The position numbers and the translations under genes are program-made. Below, piece by piece: positions 25,583-34,335 of a stretch of 64,000 nt of DNA (position 1 is the stretch's first letter; every line of letters starts with the position of its first letter). Below the pieces are notes generated by a model. That model was not told the origin of the DNA. It did no database searches and saw only the letters and a program-made list of their open reading frames with translations. The DNA is from Collinsella aerofaciens (lineage in GTDB: Bacteria > Actinomycetota > Coriobacteriia > Coriobacteriales > Coriobacteriaceae): NCBI RefSeq assembly GCF_015557435.1, contig NZ_JADNOH010000099.1, positions 1 to 64,000 on the forward strand, in the 5' to 3' direction.

Positions 25583-27532
25583 CTAGAGTTCGCAGGCAAC
25601 CTTGTAGCCATCGCCGATGGCATCGCGGATGTTGCCGCACTTGTTGGCATCGCCCAGCACGTGGGTGGCAACGCCGGCAGCGGCAAGGTCGTCGGCCAGC
25701 TTGGTATTGGGACGATAACCCATGGCAAGCACCAGCGTATCGGCACCGGTGATGGTGTGGACCTCGCCGTCCTTCTCGTAGCTGATAGTATCCTCGGTGA
25801 TCTCGGTCACCTTGGCCTCGGTCAGCACGTGAACGCCCTTGGAGAGCATGCGCGTGATGAGCACCGCGCGGCCGGCGCCGCCCTCGTTGGCGGCAAGGGT
25901 CTTGGTCATCTCGATGACGGTGACGTCGCGGTTGGCCGGCGACAGGTCGTTGACCAGCGGAGCCAGATAGTCGGCCGTCTCGCAGCCGACGGTGCCGCCG
26001 CCCACAATGACGATCTTCTTGCCCGGGAAGGCATTGCCGCCCAGCAGGTCGTCAGCCGTCATGACCTGCTTAAAGCCCTGCATAAAGGCCGGAGCGATAG
26101 GCTCGGCGCCATAGGCCAGGACAACCTCGTACCCGGCGTAGTCGCGCTGAATGTCCTCGGCCGAAAGCTCGGTACCAAAGACGCACTTCACGCCGGCCTC
26201 GGCCAGACGACGATACTGGTACTTAATCACGCGGGTGAGCTCCTGCTTTGCCGGCGGGACGGCCGCGATGCGCATCTCACCACCCGGCTCGTCCTGCTTG
26301 TCCACGAGCACCACGTTGTGTCCGCGCTTGGCGGCAATGAATGCCGCCTCCATGCCAGCGGGACCGGCGCCCACAACGAGCACGTTCTTGGCCTCGGCGG
26401 TAGGCTCGTAACCGGCCTCGTCGCGCTCGACATCGGGGTTAACGGTGCAGGAGATGCGCTTGCCAAACATGATGCCGTTCAGGCAGCGCAGGCAGCCGAT
26501 GCAGGGGCGAATCTCGTCGGCGTTGCCGGCAGCCGCCTTGTTGCAGAACTCGGCATCGCACAGGTTGGCGCGACCCATCATGCAGATGTCGGCGGCACCG
26601 TCCTCGATCAGCTCCTCGGCAATCCATGCCTCGTTAATGCGGCCGACCGTGGCGACGGGAATGTTCACGTGCTTTTTGATCTCACGCGAGCAGGCGGCGT
26701 GCGAGGCCTGCTGGGTACCGGCGGCGGGAATCGCGGAGCCGCGCTTGATGGTGGTGCCGCCCGACACGTGGATCATGTCGACGCCGGCCTTCTCCAAGCG
26801 ACGCGAGACGTAGATCATGTCGTTGAGGGTCAGGCCGCCGTCGGTGTACTCGTCGCCCGAGATGCGGACGTCGATGATGAAGTCCTTGCCGCAGCGCTCG
26901 CGAATCTCGGCGATGACCTCGAGCAGGAAACGCATGCGAGCATCGAGCGAACCGCCGTACTCGTCGGTACGCTTGTTGTAGAGCGGGGTCAAGAAGCCAC
27001 CGAGCATGCCGTGGGCGTGGGCAGCATGGACCTCGACGCCATCGACGCCGGCCTTCTGCATACGCACGGCAGCGTCGCCAAACTGGTGCGTGAGCTCATG
27101 GATCTCATCAACCGTAATGGGGCGCGGTGCCTCGCGGGCATAGGACGGGCCCACGAAGGACGGGGCGATCAGGCGCGGCGTGCCCGGGATATTAAAGGCC
27201 ATGTAGGCGGGGTGGAAGAGCTGCGGCATGATCTTGCAGCCGTACTCGTGCACGGCGGCGGCGAGCTTTTCCCAACCGGGAATGAACGTGTCGTCATAGC
27301 AGCACATGTCGCCCGGCAGGTAGGTATAGGTGGGCTCGACCGTCACGACCTCGGTAATGATGAGGCCCACGCCGCCCTTGGCGCGAGCGCGGTAGTGGTC
27401 GACCAGGTCGTCGGTCACATAGCCATGGTCGGCCAGGTTAGTGGATACCGGCGGCATAAAGACACGGTTCTTAACCTCGGTCGTACCAACCTTGATGGGG
27501 CTAAAGAGCATCGGATAGGCGGAGGACTCCAT
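25583..27532 (-). CDS. FMN/FAD iron-sulfur enoate or dienoyl-CoA reductase family oxidoreductase
   Basis: 649 residues. The N-terminal Old Yellow Enzyme TIM barrel (about 1-340) contains HAAHAHGMLGGFLTPLYNKR and GGSLDARMRF. A four-Cys iron-sulfur cluster (CIGCLRC...ISC) follows, then FAD and NAD(P) domains (VVGAGPAGMEAA; VIVGGGTVGCE). This architecture is shared by 2,4-dienoyl-CoA reductase, 2-enoate reductase and bile-acid BaiCD/BaiH-type enzymes. The substrate cannot be told from sequence. The ATG follows GAAAGGAAG. Its place between the toxin-antitoxin pair and the pectin cluster gives no clear functional link. Confidence 0.85.
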   Translation of the reverse strand: MESSAYPMLFSPIKVGTTEVKNRVFMPPVSTNLADHGYVTDDLVDHYRARAKGGVGLIITEVVTVEPTYTYLPGDMCCYDDTFIPGWEKLAAAVHEYGCKIMPQLFHPAYMAFNIPGTPRLIAPSFVGPSYAREAPRPITVDEIHELTHQFGDAAVRMQKAGVDGVEVHAAHAHGMLGGFLTPLYNKRTDEYGGSLDARMRFLLEVIAEIRERCGKDFIIDVRISGDEYTDGGLTLNDMIYVSRRLEKAGVDMIHVSGGTTIKRGSAIPAAGTQQASHAACSREIKKHVNIPVATVGRINEAWIAEELIEDGAADICMMGRANLCDAEFCNKAAAGNADEIRPCIGCLRCLNGIMFGKRISCTVNPDVERDEAGYEPTAEAKNVLVVGAGPAGMEAAFIAAKRGHNVVLVDKQDEPGGEMRIAAVPPAKQELTRVIKYQYRRLAEAGVKCVFGTELSAEDIQRDYAGYEVVLAYGAEPIAPAFMQGFKQVMTADDLLGGNAFPGKKIVIVGGGTVGCETADYLAPLVNDLSPANRDVTVIEMTKTLAANEGGAGRAVLITRMLSKGVHVLTEAKVTEITEDTISYEKDGEVHTITGADTLVLAMGYRPNTKLADDLAAAGVATHVLGDANKCGNIRDAIGDGYKVACEL

Positions 27533-27651
27533 GCAGGCTTCCTTTCGTTTGGGCCGCGCAAGGCGGCATTTGCTAACTCACCTATCGTATCAGCATCCGC
27601 CCGGCGCACGGCCGCACGCACTCCCCCGGCTTTCGCTCGACGCACAAAAAG

Positions 27652-27714
27652 TTGCGGTGGAATACGGAGCAATTGAGGCTTTTGACAGCAAAAACAGTCC
27701 GTATTTCACCGCAA
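27652..27714. repeat. GCGGTGAAATA palindromic repeat, copy 5
   Basis: TTGCGGTGGAATACGGA (27652-27668) pairs with TCCGTATTTCACCGCAA (27698-27714), one G-T pair. It lies just after the stop of the next minus-strand gene. Confidence 0.65.
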
Positions 27715-27733
27715 CCAATAAGGGTGGGATGGG

Positions 27734-28951
27734 TTAGAGGCCCAGGTAGGATGTCATGCCTTCGACGGCGAGTTTGGCGCCGGCCACGGCATGGACCACG
27801 GTAAGCGGGCCGTTGACCACGTCGCCGGCGGCAAAGACGCCCGGCACAGTGGTCATGCCGTGCTCATCGACCGAAAGCAGGCCGCGATGGTCGGTCTCCA
27901 GGCCGCCCGTCGTAAGCACGAGCTTGTCCTTGGGCACCTGCGAGGCCGCGATGACGATGGTATCGGCCGCGGCATGGTCGAGCTCTTCCTCGTAGCCCAC
28001 CACGTTGTTGTCCTCGTCAAAGATAGCCGTCTCGAACACGGGGCCGTTATCGTCGATAGCGCAGATGGCCTTGCCGCACACGATCTCGGCACCGTCGAGC
28101 TCGGTCAGCTCGACCTCGTCGTCAATTGCCGAGATGTGGCGTGAGCGGGCATACACGGTAACCTTACGAGCGCCCGAGCGCAGTGCGGTACGGGCAACAT
28201 CCATAGCGACGTTACCGGCGCCGATAACCGCCACGTTCTGTCCGATCGCCACACTTGTGGGGTCGACCAGATAGTCGATGCCAAACAGCACGTTGCCGCG
28301 CGACTCACCGGGAATCCCCAGCTTGCGAGCACGCCAAGTGCCGGTACCCACAAAGACCGCGTCATAACCGTCGCGCAGTAGATCGTCGATATGCAGTGCG
28401 CCGCCGATAGTCGTCGAGGGGCGCACGCGCACGCCGAGCGAGCACATCACGTGGCGGTACTTTTGCACCAGCGAACGCGGCAGTCGGAACTCGGGGATGC
28501 CGTACTCCAGCACGCCGCCGATCTCGGGGCGCTGCTCAAACACGGTGACCGCGCAGCCCAGCTGGGCCATCTTGATGGCCACGGTAATACCGGCAGGACC
28601 CGAGCCGACCACGGCGACCTGTTTGCCGCACGACGGCGCAGGCTTCCACTCCTTGCGATCGAGGTAGGCCGTGGAGATATAGTTCTCGATGCTCGAGAAA
28701 TGCACCGGCGTACCCTTGCGGCCTTGAACGCACGAACCCTCGCACTGGCCCGAATGGTTGCACACCATGGAGCAGACCGCGCTCATCGGGTTGTTCTGGA
28801 ACAGCAGCTCGCCCGCTTCCTCCAGACGACGCTGCTTAAACAGATCGATGACCTGCGGAATGGGCGTCTGCACCGGGCAGCCCTTGATCTGGCAGAACGC
28901 CTTTTTACAACCCAGACAACGATTTGCTTCCTCGACAATGTGGATAGCCAC
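27734..28951 (-). CDS. GltD/PreT-like FAD and NAD(P) iron-sulfur oxidoreductase
   Basis: 405 residues. The Cys-rich N-terminus (CLGCKKAFC, GCPVQTPIP, CSMVCNHSGQCEGSCVQG) should hold two 4Fe-4S clusters. FAD (VVGSGPAGITVA) and NAD(P) (VIGAGNVAMDVART) domains follow. It matches the small subunit of glutamate synthase and stand-alone relatives such as PreT or NADPH-dependent electron-transfer subunits. No large subunit lies next to it, so it probably passes electrons to another partner. It is the last gene of the leftward pectin region, 96 bases after the isomerase gene, and co-transcription is possible. Confidence 0.82.
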   Translation of the reverse strand: MAIHIVEEANRCLGCKKAFCQIKGCPVQTPIPQVIDLFKQRRLEEAGELLFQNNPMSAVCSMVCNHSGQCEGSCVQGRKGTPVHFSSIENYISTAYLDRKEWKPAPSCGKQVAVVGSGPAGITVAIKMAQLGCAVTVFEQRPEIGGVLEYGIPEFRLPRSLVQKYRHVMCSLGVRVRPSTTIGGALHIDDLLRDGYDAVFVGTGTWRARKLGIPGESRGNVLFGIDYLVDPTSVAIGQNVAVIGAGNVAMDVARTALRSGARKVTVYARSRHISAIDDEVELTELDGAEIVCGKAICAIDDNGPVFETAIFDEDNNVVGYEEELDHAAADTIVIAASQVPKDKLVLTTGGLETDHRGLLSVDEHGMTTVPGVFAAGDVVNGPLTVVHAVAGAKLAVEGMTSYLGL

Positions 28952-29047
28952 GCGATTCCCCTCTGATTTGCATCAACACAATAGCGGGCAGTTCCAGATG
29001 CTGCCCAGTACCGTCTAGCCGTCCGCCCGTAGCGACCGTCGGCCACG

Positions 29048-29953
29048 CTACATCTCCCGATGCGCGCCTTCGCAACGGGCAGACATACGCTCGAGCGTCG
29101 TCAGACAACCAGCTGCTGTCGCCGGCACGCTATTCTCGACCACACACGGAATGCCCGGGCAGGCAGCGGCAGCCCAGGCAACGACAGGCTCAAAGTCGTA
29201 ACGACCCGTCTCGCCCACGCCGTGGCACACCAGACGCGAGCCCGTGCCATCGCACCAGCCAGCCTCATCCTCGTTATCCACGACCTCGTAGTCCTTGGCA
29301 TGTAGCACGCGAACCTTGCTGCCGCACAGATAGAGCATGTCCGATGTAATCTCCTGTGCCTCGCCGACAACGCTCGGATGCAGCAGCGACACCGGGTCGT
29401 AAATCACGCCGAGTGCCGAGCTCGGCACGCGCTCAAGCACCTCGCGGCAACGCTGGGGCGTGTTGACCGTCTCGTTCCAGCCGGGCTCAATCAAAATCTG
29501 ACCGCCCGTTGCCTCGGCACGACCACAGACATACTTGAGACCCTCAACAAACGCATCGAGCGCCTCGTCGGTCATGCGATCGTCCGCCACGTTATTCTGC
29601 ACGTTGGGGCGACCGGTCTCGGTGCCCACCGGGCAGCCGCCGAGCATCTTGGCAAAGTTCAGGCATGCCTCGTACTCGGCAAAGTTATCCATGAGCTGTT
29701 GACGATCGGGGGTCGCCAGGTTTTTATAGCAGCCGAACACGGCGACCGAAACGTCTGCCTCGTCGAGCACCTCGCACAGGTGGTCGGCGAGCTCGCGGGT
29801 CAGACCGCATCGATCGATTCCCATTGATGCGTAGAGCACCTTGCTCGGCAGCTGAATGCACGAAAAGCCCAGCTCTCCTGCCATGCGAATGCGTTCCTCG
29901 ACGGTCCCCTGCGGAAGGTCGTGTAAACGCACGCCCGGAGTAATGGCCCCCAC
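29048..29953 (-). CDS. TIM-barrel sugar isomerase/epimerase-like protein
   Basis: About 301 residues of the xylose-isomerase-like TIM barrel (AP endonuclease 2) superfamily. Visible strands carry LGFSCIQLPS, VAVFGCYKNL, GGQILIEPGWNE and VIYDPVSLL, with metal-ligand type acidic and His residues (IEPG, VLHAKDYE). It follows GH105 almost without gap. GTG at 29953 is favoured because AAGGGG lies ten bases upstream; ATG at 29977 is possible and would overlap GH105. The substrate is unknown; the location suggests a rhamnose- or uronate-derived sugar. Confidence 0.75.
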   Translation of the reverse strand: MGAITPGVRLHDLPQGTVEERIRMAGELGFSCIQLPSKVLYASMGIDRCGLTRELADHLCEVLDEADVSVAVFGCYKNLATPDRQQLMDNFAEYEACLNFAKMLGGCPVGTETGRPNVQNNVADDRMTDEALDAFVEGLKYVCGRAEATGGQILIEPGWNETVNTPQRCREVLERVPSSALGVIYDPVSLLHPSVVGEAQEITSDMLYLCGSKVRVLHAKDYEVVDNEDEAGWCDGTGSRLVCHGVGETGRYDFEPVVAWAAAACPGIPCVVENSVPATAAGCLTTLERMSARCEGAHREM

Positions 29954-29954
29954 G

Positions 29955-31193
29955 CTATTCACGCCCCTTATGAGCATTGATGCCCGGGGTGTATCCGCCA
30001 AACGGGTCGTCGATGGAGCACACGCCCGAAGGGGCAAGCGGATCGCGCTTACCGGCAAGCTTGTCATGATGCATGGTCTCGATATAGGCAAGCACCAGCG
30101 GCGCCACGCCCTTCGCGTCGTTTTTGACAACGGGCTCGCTCATGTAGTAGCCAAACGTGCCCTCGCGGTGCGTGGTGTTGCCAAGGCCCGCCACCAGGCA
30201 GATGTTGTCGAGCGCCAGCTGTCCGTCGCGCTCGGACAGGCACGTGTCGCAGATGCCGTCAAACGCACGGCGGCCGTACTGGTAGTAACGCTCGCCCAGC
30301 ACGCCCAGACGCACACCCTTCATGATGGCATTGGCAAAAATCGCGCTGCCCGACTCCTCCAGATAGTTGGGGGCGATATTGGGCAGGTTGATGACCTGGT
30401 GCCACATGCCGGTCTTCTCATCCTGATACGGCAGCATAGCGTCAATCAGGTCGTGGAACATCTTGCGAATCTCGTCCTTTTCCGCCGACATCGAGGGCGG
30501 CATGAGCTCCCAGGTATCGATGAGCGCCATGGCAAACCAGCCCTCGGCGCGCAACCAGAAGTTGGCCGAAAGGCCGGTGACGGGATCGCACCAAAACTGC
30601 TTGCGGCTCGCGTCGTAAGCGTGATAGTACAGACCGTTGAGGGGGTTGCGCATCAGGTCGTGCACCACTTGGAACATATGGAAGCTATCCGAGCAGGCAC
30701 GGCGGTTGTGGAAGCTCAGCTCGTACTGCATGTAGAACGGCTGCGCCATGTACATGCCGTCGAGCCAGATCTGGTTGGGATAGACGGCCTTGTGCCAAAA
30801 CACACCCTCTTTGGTACGCGGCTGGGTCTCGAGCTGGCGATAGATCGTGTCCATGGCGGCACGGTACTTGGGCTTGCCCACCAGGTCATAGAGTTTGTAG
30901 AGGGTTTTGCCCGCGTTGACGTTGTCGAGGTTGTACTCCTCGGGGTTGTAATGCTTGATGGTGCCGTCATCCTGGACAAAGAAGTCGATATAGTCGTCGG
31001 CGAAGGTCAGGTAACGCTGCTCGCCGGTGATCTCGTACAGCTCGATGAGTGCCTTGATCATGCAGCCGTCAATGTAATTCCAGGTGTTCTCCTTGCCGGC
31101 GCGAAGCTTTTCGATATTCCAGGCCGGCGCCTGCGGCGTCGATGTCTCGATCAACTGCTCGATGTAGCTATCCAGAATCTGATTGCAACCCAT
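29955..31193 (-). CDS. GH105 unsaturated rhamnogalacturonyl/glucuronyl hydrolase (YteR-like)
   Basis: 412 residues with the (alpha/alpha)6-barrel features of GH88/GH105. It includes WLDGMYMAQPFYM with the catalytic Asp, FWHKAVYPNQIW, LRAEGWFAMALIDT and GTFGYYMSEPVVKNDAKG. No signal peptide, so it is cytoplasmic. It removes the unsaturated uronate left at oligosaccharide ends by pectate or rhamnogalacturonan lyases, feeding DhuI. ATG at 31193 follows AGAGGGG. Its promoter region holds TGAACGTT-type operators, one inside a 40-bp palindrome. Confidence 0.88.
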   Translation of the reverse strand: MGCNQILDSYIEQLIETSTPQAPAWNIEKLRAGKENTWNYIDGCMIKALIELYEITGEQRYLTFADDYIDFFVQDDGTIKHYNPEEYNLDNVNAGKTLYKLYDLVGKPKYRAAMDTIYRQLETQPRTKEGVFWHKAVYPNQIWLDGMYMAQPFYMQYELSFHNRRACSDSFHMFQVVHDLMRNPLNGLYYHAYDASRKQFWCDPVTGLSANFWLRAEGWFAMALIDTWELMPPSMSAEKDEIRKMFHDLIDAMLPYQDEKTGMWHQVINLPNIAPNYLEESGSAIFANAIMKGVRLGVLGERYYQYGRRAFDGICDTCLSERDGQLALDNICLVAGLGNTTHREGTFGYYMSEPVVKNDAKGVAPLVLAYIETMHHDKLAGKRDPLAPSGVCSIDDPFGGYTPGINAHKGRE

Positions 31194-31218
31194 TGCTGTC
31201 CCCTCTGACGTTGGTGAT

Positions 31219-31234
31219 GGGTGAACGTTTCCCC
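31219..31234. promoter_or_regulatory. Uronate-type operator before GH105
   Basis: GGGTGAACGTTTCCCC is a near-palindromic version of the TGAACGTTCA site, 26 bases before the GH105 start. Confidence 0.5.
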
Positions 31235-31247
31235 TAGTGTAACGCGA

Positions 31248-31287
31248 ACGGGGATTATAGGGTGAACGTTAACCCTATAATCCCCGT
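31248..31287. promoter_or_regulatory. 40-bp palindrome with operator core
   Basis: ACGGGGATTATAGGGT (31248-31263) pairs perfectly with 31272-31287 across GAACGTTA. The centre reads AGGGTGAACGTTAACCCT, a variant of the uronate operator. It could serve as the operator for GH105 and as a 3' hairpin for the upstream esterase gene. Confidence 0.6.
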
Positions 31288-31300
31288 GAACGGCAAACTT

Positions 31301-31969
31301 TTAACGGCAAACGGCGGTGAGGCCCGCAGCGATGCGATGCGCCAGGCGCTCATAGCCGGCAGGGCTGTAATGCAGACCGTCCGGCATGTAGAGCTCGCGG
31401 TGCTCCGGCAAAAACGGGCTGATGCCGCTTTGCGCATACAGGTCGATCACCGGCACCGAGTAGCGATCGCAGACCTCCAGCATCGCGCGCACATAGGCGT
31501 CTTGCGTCAGGCCCAGATGGTTGGCCTCGTTGCTTGCCGGAATATCCTTCTCGTGTTTGCCGCTCGTCTTGCACGGCGTCATAAACATCAGCTTTGCCTG
31601 AGGCGAGCGCGCCGTGATGGTGCGGATCAGGTAGTCGAGCGCACCGTAGAACTCGTGCACGTCCGTGCTGCCCAGCTCTCCCAGCGGCACGTTACGGCTA
31701 AAGTCGTTAACGCCGCCAAAGACGATGCAGATATCTGCCGTGTGATCGATGCCGTCCAAGCGCTCAACAAACGAATCGCTACGGTCGGCCTTGACGGCAA
31801 TACGCGAACCCTTAATACCAAAGTTCTCGATCGTAGCGCCGCCCAGCAGCGCACCCAGGTGCGAGGTCCAAGAGATGTCGTTGCCTCCCCCGCCGCATCC
31901 GTTATCGCCCCAGGTGGTCGAATCGCCAAAGCAGCAGACGGTCGATTCGCTCAAGTTTTTCGTTTCCAT
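31301..31969 (-). CDS. SGNH/GDSL-family esterase
   Basis: 222 residues with the SGNH blocks in order: nucleophile Ser in CFGDSTTWG, Gly in block II, Asn in VFGGVNDF, and the Asp-His pair in MPDGLHYSPAGYE near the C-terminus. No signal peptide. Rhamnogalacturonan and other pectin acetylesterases belong to this family, which fits the cluster. ATG at 31969 follows GAGGAG. The gene lies 69 bases after the pectin methylesterase fusion in the same direction. Confidence 0.85.
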   Translation of the reverse strand: METKNLSESTVCCFGDSTTWGDNGCGGGGNDISWTSHLGALLGGATIENFGIKGSRIAVKADRSDSFVERLDGIDHTADICIVFGGVNDFSRNVPLGELGSTDVHEFYGALDYLIRTITARSPQAKLMFMTPCKTSGKHEKDIPASNEANHLGLTQDAYVRAMLEVCDRYSVPVIDLYAQSGISPFLPEHRELYMPDGLHYSPAGYERLAHRIAAGLTAVCR

Positions 31970-32038
31970 ATTCTTCTCCTCACCCGCACACCGGCGGTCA
32001 TACAGGTACATACCGTTCATTCACAACATACCGAGGGA

Positions 32039-34204
32039 CTATGCGTGGGCGTATTCCGCAACTTGCGAATCGAGCCATTCGATATCCTCGGCAAGATGCG
32101 CCACGCCCAGGTGGTGTCCACCCGGGCAGACCTCGTGCAGAAGGTTTTCGTCCTTGCCCAGCAGCGCGTAGGCGTCGCGAACGATATCGAGCTGCTCGTC
32201 TACGTTCGCAAGCCCGCGGGCGCCGTTGAGATGGTCTTTCTCGCAGCTCTGAACCAAGAGCGGCCGTGGCGCGACAAGCGATGCAATGTCGCCCATGTCG
32301 AGCAGACGCCAGAGTCCAGGCGTGTAATTGCAGCTGCAATTGCCGTTGAGGTGCAGTAGCGAATCATCAACGCCGTACAGATAGCCCGAGACAAACGCCT
32401 TGCGCACGCGCGGGTCGAGCGCGGACAGGTACAACGTCATGTAACCGCCGCCCGAAAAACCAAAGCAGCCCAGGTCGTCCATGGCAATGTCACCGCGTGT
32501 CTCCAAGTAATCAATCAAGCGCATGTTGTCCCATGCGTTGAGGCCCGCGACCGTAAGACCCAGCGGCTCGGCCATACGTGCTTGATTCAGACACGTACCG
32601 CGCAGGTAGCTGTTCTCGTCGTCGCCCTGACCCTTCCAGTCACGACGGTATCCCCAACCACGCGCATCGGGGCAGACGGTCACATAACCCATGCGCGCCA
32701 AACGCAGACCGTAGTCGTAATTGAACTTACGCACGGCATCGTCGACCGCCGGCACGCCCGCAACGCCGGCTATGCTTGCAGCACCCGCCCCCTGGTGACC
32801 ATGCGGGCAGATATAGCAGCGCTTGAGTCCCCGCTCGTCAAGCTTGGGGCGGGACGGCTCCAACAGGTAAAACGGCATCCACACATCGTGCTCAACCTGC
32901 AGCACCGCATGAGTACGCACGATGCTGCCGGCAACCCGCACGCGATTGAGCTCACGAATCTCAATCGGGGCGCGGTCCATAAGCGAAAGACCCAAAATAT
33001 CGTACAGACGAGTCCTGGTCGCAGCCTTCCATGCCTCAAAGTCTGTGGGAGTCTTGCCCGTAAATGCGGCCGAGCGCCCCTCGCGCTTCAGTCGGGCGCG
33101 CAGCGCAGGTTCGTCCTCGTAGTACGTCTCGATGTGCACGGTGCGGCCATTGGCAGATAGCCCGGCCGTCTCTACCGCATCACCGTCGCCGCCCTCGGGA
33201 TCCCAACCATCCGTGCCGGCAAGCACTCGGTCACGCGCATAGCGTTCGGAATCCTGACCGGTCAGGCAATGCGCCCACGGCACCCAAGCGGCAGTATCAC
33301 CCGCCGGGCCAAACAGGGCACCGCCGGCATACAGGGTGCCGTCATGTGCCGCTGGCTTATTCCAATCCCACCAACCCTCGAGTGAAATATGGGGGCCCAG
33401 CCAGCATTCGAGCAAAACGGTCTGGGCCCACTCGCGCCATGGACGACCCAGATAGACCGATCCGGGGGCAATGCCCTCATCGGCTGTAAACGAACAGCCA
33501 TGAAACACAAATCCGTACGGCTCGCCCTGGGGCGTGGAGGCTGCCGTTACATACCCGTTGACATCCATATCGCGGTTGAGCGAGCGAATCTCACACCCCT
33601 CAAAGTAGGCACGCGCGCCGCCAAAGATAAAGTCGACATCGCCCTCGATCCGGCAACGTCGAAAATACTGCCGCCCCACGCGGCGCGGGGCGAACTGCTT
33701 GGGGCCTATAAAGCCGCCCGGCTTGGTCTCGCGCGGCGGCAGCGGCCCCAAAAAGAGCGTGTCCTGGTGTCCCTTAATGCAGCAGGCATCGACAACCAGG
33801 CGGTCACCATCGGCATACAGGGCAATCGCCTGGCCGACCTCGCGCCCATCACCGGCGTTGTTTTCGATTGTTAGACCCGCAAGCGTCACGTCGTCGGCAT
33901 CGACCAGCACCGTGTACGTACGGAAGGTGCCGAGTCTTCCATCCTGGCCGCTACCATCTTCCGAAGGCATCTTGGCACCCAGGCCTCCCACGATACGCAC
34001 GCTGTCGGCCGTCTCGCCCTCGAGCGTCACATGCGGACGACGAATTTCGACCTGCTCGCGATACTCGCCCGGCTCCACCAGCACACGCACCGGCACGGTC
34101 GTATCGGACACGCACCGCTCCGCCGCCTCGAGCGCCGCCGAAATGCTGCGATACGCGCCTTCGCGTTCGAGCGATACCTCAAAGAGCTGCTCTTTACCAC
34201 TCAT
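32039..34204 (-). CDS. Pectin methylesterase fused to an acetyl-esterase-like alpha/beta hydrolase
   Basis: 721 residues in two catalytic halves. Residues 1 to about 330 form a CE8 right-handed beta-helix with the signatures GHQDTL (145-150), GDVDFIFGG (188-196, catalytic Asp) and YLGRPWR (251-257). Residues about 385-721 form an alpha/beta hydrolase with nucleophile Ser584 (FGFSGGGY), probable Asp657 and His697 or His698 (CPGGHHLG), similar to acetyl-xylan-esterase/dienelactone-hydrolase types. No signal peptide is seen, so it should demethylate, and perhaps deacetylate, imported oligosaccharides. The frame is continuous with no sign of an assembly join. ATG at 34204. Confidence 0.85.
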   Translation of the reverse strand: MSGKEQLFEVSLEREGAYRSISAALEAAERCVSDTTVPVRVLVEPGEYREQVEIRRPHVTLEGETADSVRIVGGLGAKMPSEDGSGQDGRLGTFRTYTVLVDADDVTLAGLTIENNAGDGREVGQAIALYADGDRLVVDACCIKGHQDTLFLGPLPPRETKPGGFIGPKQFAPRRVGRQYFRRCRIEGDVDFIFGGARAYFEGCEIRSLNRDMDVNGYVTAASTPQGEPYGFVFHGCSFTADEGIAPGSVYLGRPWREWAQTVLLECWLGPHISLEGWWDWNKPAAHDGTLYAGGALFGPAGDTAAWVPWAHCLTGQDSERYARDRVLAGTDGWDPEGGDGDAVETAGLSANGRTVHIETYYEDEPALRARLKREGRSAAFTGKTPTDFEAWKAATRTRLYDILGLSLMDRAPIEIRELNRVRVAGSIVRTHAVLQVEHDVWMPFYLLEPSRPKLDERGLKRCYICPHGHQGAGAASIAGVAGVPAVDDAVRKFNYDYGLRLARMGYVTVCPDARGWGYRRDWKGQGDDENSYLRGTCLNQARMAEPLGLTVAGLNAWDNMRLIDYLETRGDIAMDDLGCFGFSGGGYMTLYLSALDPRVRKAFVSGYLYGVDDSLLHLNGNCSCNYTPGLWRLLDMGDIASLVAPRPLLVQSCEKDHLNGARGLANVDEQLDIVRDAYALLGKDENLLHEVCPGGHHLGVAHLAEDIEWLDSQVAEYAHA

Positions 34205-34266
34205 CTGTCATTACGCTTTCTGTCACAGAACACCCACCATGCAATGCCGGCACCTATAGATTGCGT

Positions 34267-34300
34267 GCGACAGCCGGGCAGACCCGACCGTCGCACGCCT
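34267..34300. terminator. Hairpin between GH28 and the methylesterase fusion
   Basis: GCGTGCGAC pairs with GTCGCACGC, with CGGG/CCCG inside. No T-run follows, so it may be an mRNA-processing hairpin. Confidence 0.4.
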
Positions 34301-34335
34301 CAACATGCCGTATTCACTTGTGCAGGAGCACTACC

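Noticed and set aside
25661-27676. 671-codon plus-strand open frame over the flavoenzyme gene
   Set aside because: Shadow of the minus-strand oxidoreductase, Ala/Gly/Val/His-rich without motifs.
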